A stretch of 24,273 bases of DNA from a virus. The DNA lies in IMG/VR virus record IMGVR_UViG_3300027851_000128, positions 1 to 24,273 of that record. The stretch is one strand, 5' to 3'. The notes below the pieces were generated by a model. It was not told the origin of the DNA. It worked only from the letters and a program-made list of their open reading frames with translations, and did not search any database. Below are positions 20,809-24,273 of this stretch, piece after piece (positions within the stretch are counted from its first letter, which is position 1; each line of letters starts with the position of its first letter). The position numbers were made by a program, and so were the translations under genes.

Positions 20809-22161
20809 ATGACCACGACTAAAAAAATCTCGGAACTTCCGAGTGCTGTAACGCCGCTTGCCGGAACCGAAGACATTCCCATCGTTCAAGATGGCGCAAC
20901 GCGCAGGGCCTCGCCCAATGATCTCCGCGCTGGCCTTTCGGCGGAAGGCCATGAACACGTTCTCGCGGATATCACCGACGCGGGAACGGCGGCGGGCGCG
21001 GACATTGAGGACTTTGCCACTGCCGCGCAAGGCGCCAAGGCCGATAGCGCCATCCAGCCGGAAGACCTCGGCACGGCGGCTGTGGCCGATACAGGCGATT
21101 TCGCTACGGCGGCACAGGGCGCGAAAGCTGATTCCGCCGTGCAGCCGGAGGATCTGGGAACGGCTGCTGCCGCCGACGCGGGAGATTTTGCCACCGCCGC
21201 GCAGGGTGCCACTGCCGATAGCGCGGTACAGCCGGGGGATCTTGCTTATCCTGGCTTTCTGAATGCCATCATCAATGGCGGCTGCCTCATATCCCATCGC
21301 GGAGACAAGTCTTTAAGCACGTCCTGGCAATACGGCCCGGTCGATCTGCTGGCCGTGAAAGCCGAAGGCACTGTATCCGCCGGCACAATCAAACAGGTGA
21401 CGTCCGCCTTCAGCCTGACTGTAACGGGCGCGGCCTGCTTCGTGGAAAACGCGACGCTGACCGGATCGGGCGCGATCCTGTTCCGCCGCCGCATCGAGGC
21501 AAAGGACGCCGCCCTGTTTTATAACAAGCCCGCTTATTTTTCGGCGCGGACGTATCACGATACGGGGTCAACGCGGAATTACATCATCACAATCCGCAAG
21601 GCGGACGCGGCAGACGATTTTTCCAGCACCACGCTTATCGACACCGACACCGTAACGGTCGCCGACGACACCAATGCGTCCATCGCCATGGCGATCAATG
21701 ATATGGGCGATTGCCGGAACGGTATTGAGATCGAAGTCAAAATCGATTGCGGAGCTGTAACCACCAAGGATTTTTTCATGGCCGAGCAGCAGTTAAGTAT
21801 CGGCAATGTCCAGCGGCCCTTTGAATTTCGGCCTGCCGCGTTTGAAACGAAGCTGGTTCATCGCTATTTGCGGCCCATCGCCGGAATCATTGGCGTGGCG
21901 AACTCCGCCAGCAACATGCAGGCGATATTTAGCCACCCCGATATGAGGGCCGCGCCCGAATACGAGGCGCTGGCGGCTCTCAATATGACAGACGGTTACA
22001 CAGCCGACTTTAACCAGTCGGGGCCGAATATCGCCACCGTCCACGAAAATACCGCCCACAGCGCCCGCGTCGATATTGCCCTGTTTTCCGGCCTGACTTC
22101 GGGCCGATTCCATATTCAGCGCGGCACCAGCGCCATCATCCTTGCCAGCGCGGAGCTATAA
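20809..22161 (+). CDS. Tail fibre protein with 29-aa repeats
   Basis: This 450-aa protein has a Shine-Dalgarno (AAGGAG). The N-terminus KKISELPSAVTPLAGTEDIP and IVQDGATRRASPNDL is the adaptor motif common to phage fibres. Residues about 68-145 hold nearly three 29-aa repeats (DFATAAQGAKADSAVQPEDL then GTAA.AD.G), likely a shaft. The C-terminal part (about 150-450) is beta-rich, with an INGGCLISHRG motif typical of phage fibre receptor-binding or carbohydrate-binding regions. It probably recognises host surface glycans together with the spike encoded next. Confidence 0.87.
   Translation: MTTTKKISELPSAVTPLAGTEDIPIVQDGATRRASPNDLRAGLSAEGHEHVLADITDAGTAAGADIEDFATAAQGAKADSAIQPEDLGTAAVADTGDFATAAQGAKADSAVQPEDLGTAAAADAGDFATAAQGATADSAVQPGDLAYPGFLNAIINGGCLISHRGDKSLSTSWQYGPVDLLAVKAEGTVSAGTIKQVTSAFSLTVTGAACFVENATLTGSGAILFRRRIEAKDAALFYNKPAYFSARTYHDTGSTRNYIITIRKADAADDFSSTTLIDTDTVTVADDTNASIAMAINDMGDCRNGIEIEVKIDCGAVTTKDFFMAEQQLSIGNVQRPFEFRPAAFETKLVHRYLRPIAGIIGVANSASNMQAIFSHPDMRAAPEYEALAALNMTDGYTADFNQSGPNIATVHENTAHSARVDIALFSGLTSGRFHIQRGTSAIILASAEL
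21010..21243 (+). repeat. 87-bp tandem repeat inside the fibre gene
   Basis: Units begin at 21010, 21097 and 21184 with identical 87-bp period (29 codons); the third is cut after about 60 bp. Each unit starts GA(C/T)TT(T/C)GC and encodes D-F-A-T-A-A-Q-G-A. A degenerate GTAAGADIED precedes the first unit. Copy number could change by slippage or recombination. Confidence 0.88.
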
Positions 22162-22163
22162 AC

Positions 22164-23792
22164 ATGGCCGAAATTGATTCCATCCTTGTCCCCGGCCAGA
22201 GCGTCAACAAGCAGCTCCTGCGCCAGTATCTGGCCGCGCGGGAAGTCGCCCGCCCGCAGGATTACGGCGCGGTCGGCGATGGCGTCCACGACGATACGGA
22301 GGCCATCAATAACGCTCTGGCGGCGGAACAGGCCATTTATCTGCCGCGCGGCGTTTACCGCATCACCGCTCCGATTGTCATGCACTATGGCAACGCCATT
22401 CTGGGCATGGGTGATGGCAGCGTTATTCAGGCGCAGGATACGCCGCTCAATGAAATGGAGGCCCCGCCCTATAGCTCGGATTTTAATGCCATCGAAATGG
22501 TCGAGGGCTATTGCATCCTCGAAAATATCAAGATTGTCGGCGGCGGCTCCGCCCTGTTCCTCGCGGGCAAGGTTGGCCCCTGCGTCAAGAATGTGATCGA
22601 GAACGTCACCATCTGGGACGCGCAAATCGGCATAACGCTGGATGGCTGGAACGACACGAACAAGCCTTGCTATTGGAATAATTTCAGCCGCGTGCTGGTG
22701 GCGCGGCCAAAGATCAATGGCGTTTTGCTGACTACCACGCCGCTTGATTGGGACGACCCGGATACGTTCGGGGATTCTCCCAATGCCAATAAATTTTATG
22801 ATGTGCGCGTTTATTCGCTCTCGTCCCCTCTGAGCGGCGCGGGATTTTTCGTTTCCAGCGGGCAGTATAATAACTCCTTCACGGATTGCGAGGCGAACGT
22901 CCATCCCGATTCCGAAGCTTGCTTTCGGCTTGGCTTCGCCGCGCGGCATAATGTCATTACGAACTTTTACGCGGAAGGTCTCGGTCTTTCGCCCGGCATC
23001 CGTATTGATAACGGCTCTCTCGATAATACGATTTTCCGCCTGTTTTCCGCGACGGGCGGCGCCGCTATCTGGGATCCCACGCTGCAGGGCGAATATCAGG
23101 CGTTCGACGCGGGCTATCCGAAGAAAAATTATTTCAAGGATGCCCTCGTCACGGACATTCACATCGAGGGCATGACCAGGGCCACGACCTTTATCGATCC
23201 CCCCGTCGATCATGAGGGCGACATCTATATAGACCTGAAACATACTTTCTATCTGCTCAGTTCCTTTAATCTTCCCTATAACGTGATCCTGCCGAATGCG
23301 GGTGACGCTGGCGGGCGCTGGGTCACGTTCAAGAAAAACGATCTGCGCGATAATCCTATCACGATCAAGGAACAGGACGGCGAAGGCCCCGACAGGCGCG
23401 ACCTTGTCCTCCTGCAGCAATATGACACCGTAACGCTGGTTTCAAACGGCGCGACCTGGTGGGTATGCCAGGACAATCGCATGCCGCGCCCCAGCCGTTA
23501 TATCGAGAATAGCACCGTGCCGTCCGGCACGTTTCAGGCCGATATGCTCAACCGCGTTTATCTGGTTTCGGCCTTTTCCGGGCAGATCATTTTTGAATTG
23601 CCGCATCCCTCCGCCGCCTCCGGTCGGCTGGCCACCATCAAGAAAATAGACCCTTCCGGCAACCATGTAAAAATTCAGATGGCGGGCGGCTCCGGCGGGC
23701 CGGACGCGCAAATCTGGTCACTGACATCCCACTTCGCCGCCATGACGATCTATTCGGATGGCGGGCAGTGGATTGTGCTTTCCAGTTACTAA
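22164..23792 (+). CDS. Tail spike, right-handed beta-helix (pectate lyase-like)
   Basis: This 542-aa protein starts 2 nt after the fibre stop, with GGAG upstream inside the fibre gene. Residues about 33-52 (DYGAVGDGVHDDTEAINNAL) are the signature of phage spike and pectate-lyase-3 beta helices; the body to about 370 has the repeated N/V/I strand pattern. Two related C-terminal modules follow: about 374-440 (NVILPNAGDAGGRWVTFKK to WWV) and about 470-540 (IFELPHPSAASGRLATIKK to QWIV), which look like duplicated tip domains. Likely an enzyme or binder for host polysaccharide; the catalytic residues cannot be picked out. Confidence 0.9.
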   Translation: MAEIDSILVPGQSVNKQLLRQYLAAREVARPQDYGAVGDGVHDDTEAINNALAAEQAIYLPRGVYRITAPIVMHYGNAILGMGDGSVIQAQDTPLNEMEAPPYSSDFNAIEMVEGYCILENIKIVGGGSALFLAGKVGPCVKNVIENVTIWDAQIGITLDGWNDTNKPCYWNNFSRVLVARPKINGVLLTTTPLDWDDPDTFGDSPNANKFYDVRVYSLSSPLSGAGFFVSSGQYNNSFTDCEANVHPDSEACFRLGFAARHNVITNFYAEGLGLSPGIRIDNGSLDNTIFRLFSATGGAAIWDPTLQGEYQAFDAGYPKKNYFKDALVTDIHIEGMTRATTFIDPPVDHEGDIYIDLKHTFYLLSSFNLPYNVILPNAGDAGGRWVTFKKNDLRDNPITIKEQDGEGPDRRDLVLLQQYDTVTLVSNGATWWVCQDNRMPRPSRYIENSTVPSGTFQADMLNRVYLVSAFSGQIIFELPHPSAASGRLATIKKIDPSGNHVKIQMAGGSGGPDAQIWSLTSHFAAMTIYSDGGQWIVLSSY

Positions 23793-23818
23793 CCTCCCCA
23801 AAAAAGAAAGGAATTATC

Positions 23819-24085
23819 ATGTCCCCTGTCGAATGGGGCCTGCTGCTGGGTATTCTTGCCCAGAGCGTGGCCGTTATTTCCACCCTCGTAAAACTGGTCG
23901 CGTGGGCCACCCGAAGCATCACCGCTTGCGAACAGCGTCTCACCTCCCTTGAGCATCAGGTCAATAATGATGTAACGGGCCGTCGCGTCGTTGCTGAAAT
24001 GCGCGAGGATTTGGCCAGCATCAAATCGCAAGTCATCGATATTCGTGCGGACATAAAGCTCCTGCACGAGATTGCGGGGCGGTAA
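23819..24085 (+). CDS. Membrane plus coiled-coil protein, holin-like candidate
   Basis: The start is taken at 23819, with Shine-Dalgarno AAAGGAATTATC; an upstream ATG at 23768 overlaps the spike gene. The 88-aa protein has one hydrophobic segment (about residues 5-30, WGLLLGILAQSVAVISTLV) followed by a charged helix with heptad spacing (CEQRLTSLEHQ to IRADIKLLHEIAG). It directly precedes an endolysin gene and overlaps it by one base (TAATG). It could be a class III-like holin, a spanin-related protein or a membrane accessory; one membrane span is few for a canonical holin. Confidence 0.78.
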   Translation: MSPVEWGLLLGILAQSVAVISTLVKLVAWATRSITACEQRLTSLEHQVNNDVTGRRVVAEMREDLASIKSQVIDIRADIKLLHEIAGR

Positions 24086-24273
24086 TGCTTTATCGCTTTT
24101 CGCAAAAATCGGAGGATCGGCTGCAAACCCTTCATCCAGACATGCGGCGTGTCGTCCGCAGGGCTTTAAGTTTTCAGGTGATGGATTTTACCGTCCTTGA
24201 AACGCTGCGCGATCAGGCCCGGCAGGAACTCATGGTCAAAACGGGCGCGTCCACGACACTAAACAGCCGCCAT
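24085..24273 (+). CDS. Endolysin, M15 peptidase family (partial, right edge)
   Basis: The 63 codons present encode YRFSQKSEDRLQTLHPDMRR near the N-terminus, MDFTVLETLRDQARQ in the middle and GASTTLNSRH at the edge. This matches VanY/T5-type L-Ala-D-Glu or D-Ala-D-Ala carboxypeptidase endolysins, where the SRH histidine is a zinc ligand. The catalytic Asp, Glu and second His lie beyond the window. It cuts peptidoglycan peptide links during lysis. Its start shares a base with the preceding stop. Confidence 0.85.
   Translation, partial: MLYRFSQKSEDRLQTLHPDMRRVVRRALSFQVMDFTVLETLRDQARQELMVKTGASTTLNSRH

Noticed and set aside
20886-21212. Minus-strand open frame with Ala/Ser/Pro repeats
   Set aside because: It is the antisense reading of the 87-bp fibre repeats, not an independent repeat protein.
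22116-23420. 434-aa minus-strand open frame opposite the tail spike
   Set aside because: Exact antisense of a confident spike gene; length follows from GC-rich codon bias, no ribosome site and no recognisable motif.

Overview
The window is the virion-structure half of a tailed-phage genome or prophage with siphovirus gene order. The host is probably an alphaproteobacterium. That is an inference from a DUF3489-type regulator, a DUF6441-type tail protein, a DUF6950-type tail peptidase fold and GTA-like gene order at the tail tip. No integrase, repressor, tRNA or attachment site is visible, so temperate versus lytic and integrated versus free cannot be decided here.

Left arm (1-2063, minus strand, AT-richer): small accessory genes. 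These are a truncated ORF at the window edge, a tandem pair of paralogous ~100-aa proteins, an unrecognised 165-aa protein with a probable TTG start, and a DUF3489 protein with a histone-like basic tail. Three of these transcription units share a 54-bp upstream element of three conserved blocks with identical spacing, always 37-40 nt before the start codon. A 372-nt non-coding stretch (800-1171) holds one of these elements, a 13-bp inverted repeat, a 10-bp inverted repeat and six iterons spaced 25/31/25/31/31 bp.

Head module (2210-11259, plus strand, tightly coupled): GpA-type large terminase, gpW-like joiner, lambda-type portal, a small beta-rich protein, an S49 protease with a nested in-frame scaffold start (lambda C/Nu3 style), a decoration protein, a Mu gpT-type major capsid protein, and connector, stopper, tail-completion and tail-terminator genes. 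No small terminase was recognised.

Tail module (11340-23792): tail tube protein with an inserted domain, a probable tail assembly chaperone with a four-cysteine motif, tape measure protein, two tandemly duplicated distal-tail-like proteins, a hub-like protein, an NlpC/P60-related protein lacking an obvious catalytic His, the tip attachment protein, a repeat-bearing tail fibre and a beta-helix tail spike. An AT-richer gene of opposite orientation (15765-16364) sits between the tape measure and distal-tail genes and looks like a moron (late-acquired cargo gene).

Lysis module (23819-24273): a membrane/coiled-coil protein followed by the start of an M15-family endolysin cut by the window edge.

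Intrinsic terminators stand directly before the two most abundant predicted virion proteins, major capsid and tail tube. The strongest candidates for something undescribed are the three-copy composite element, the iteron/inverted-repeat locus and the inserted moron.
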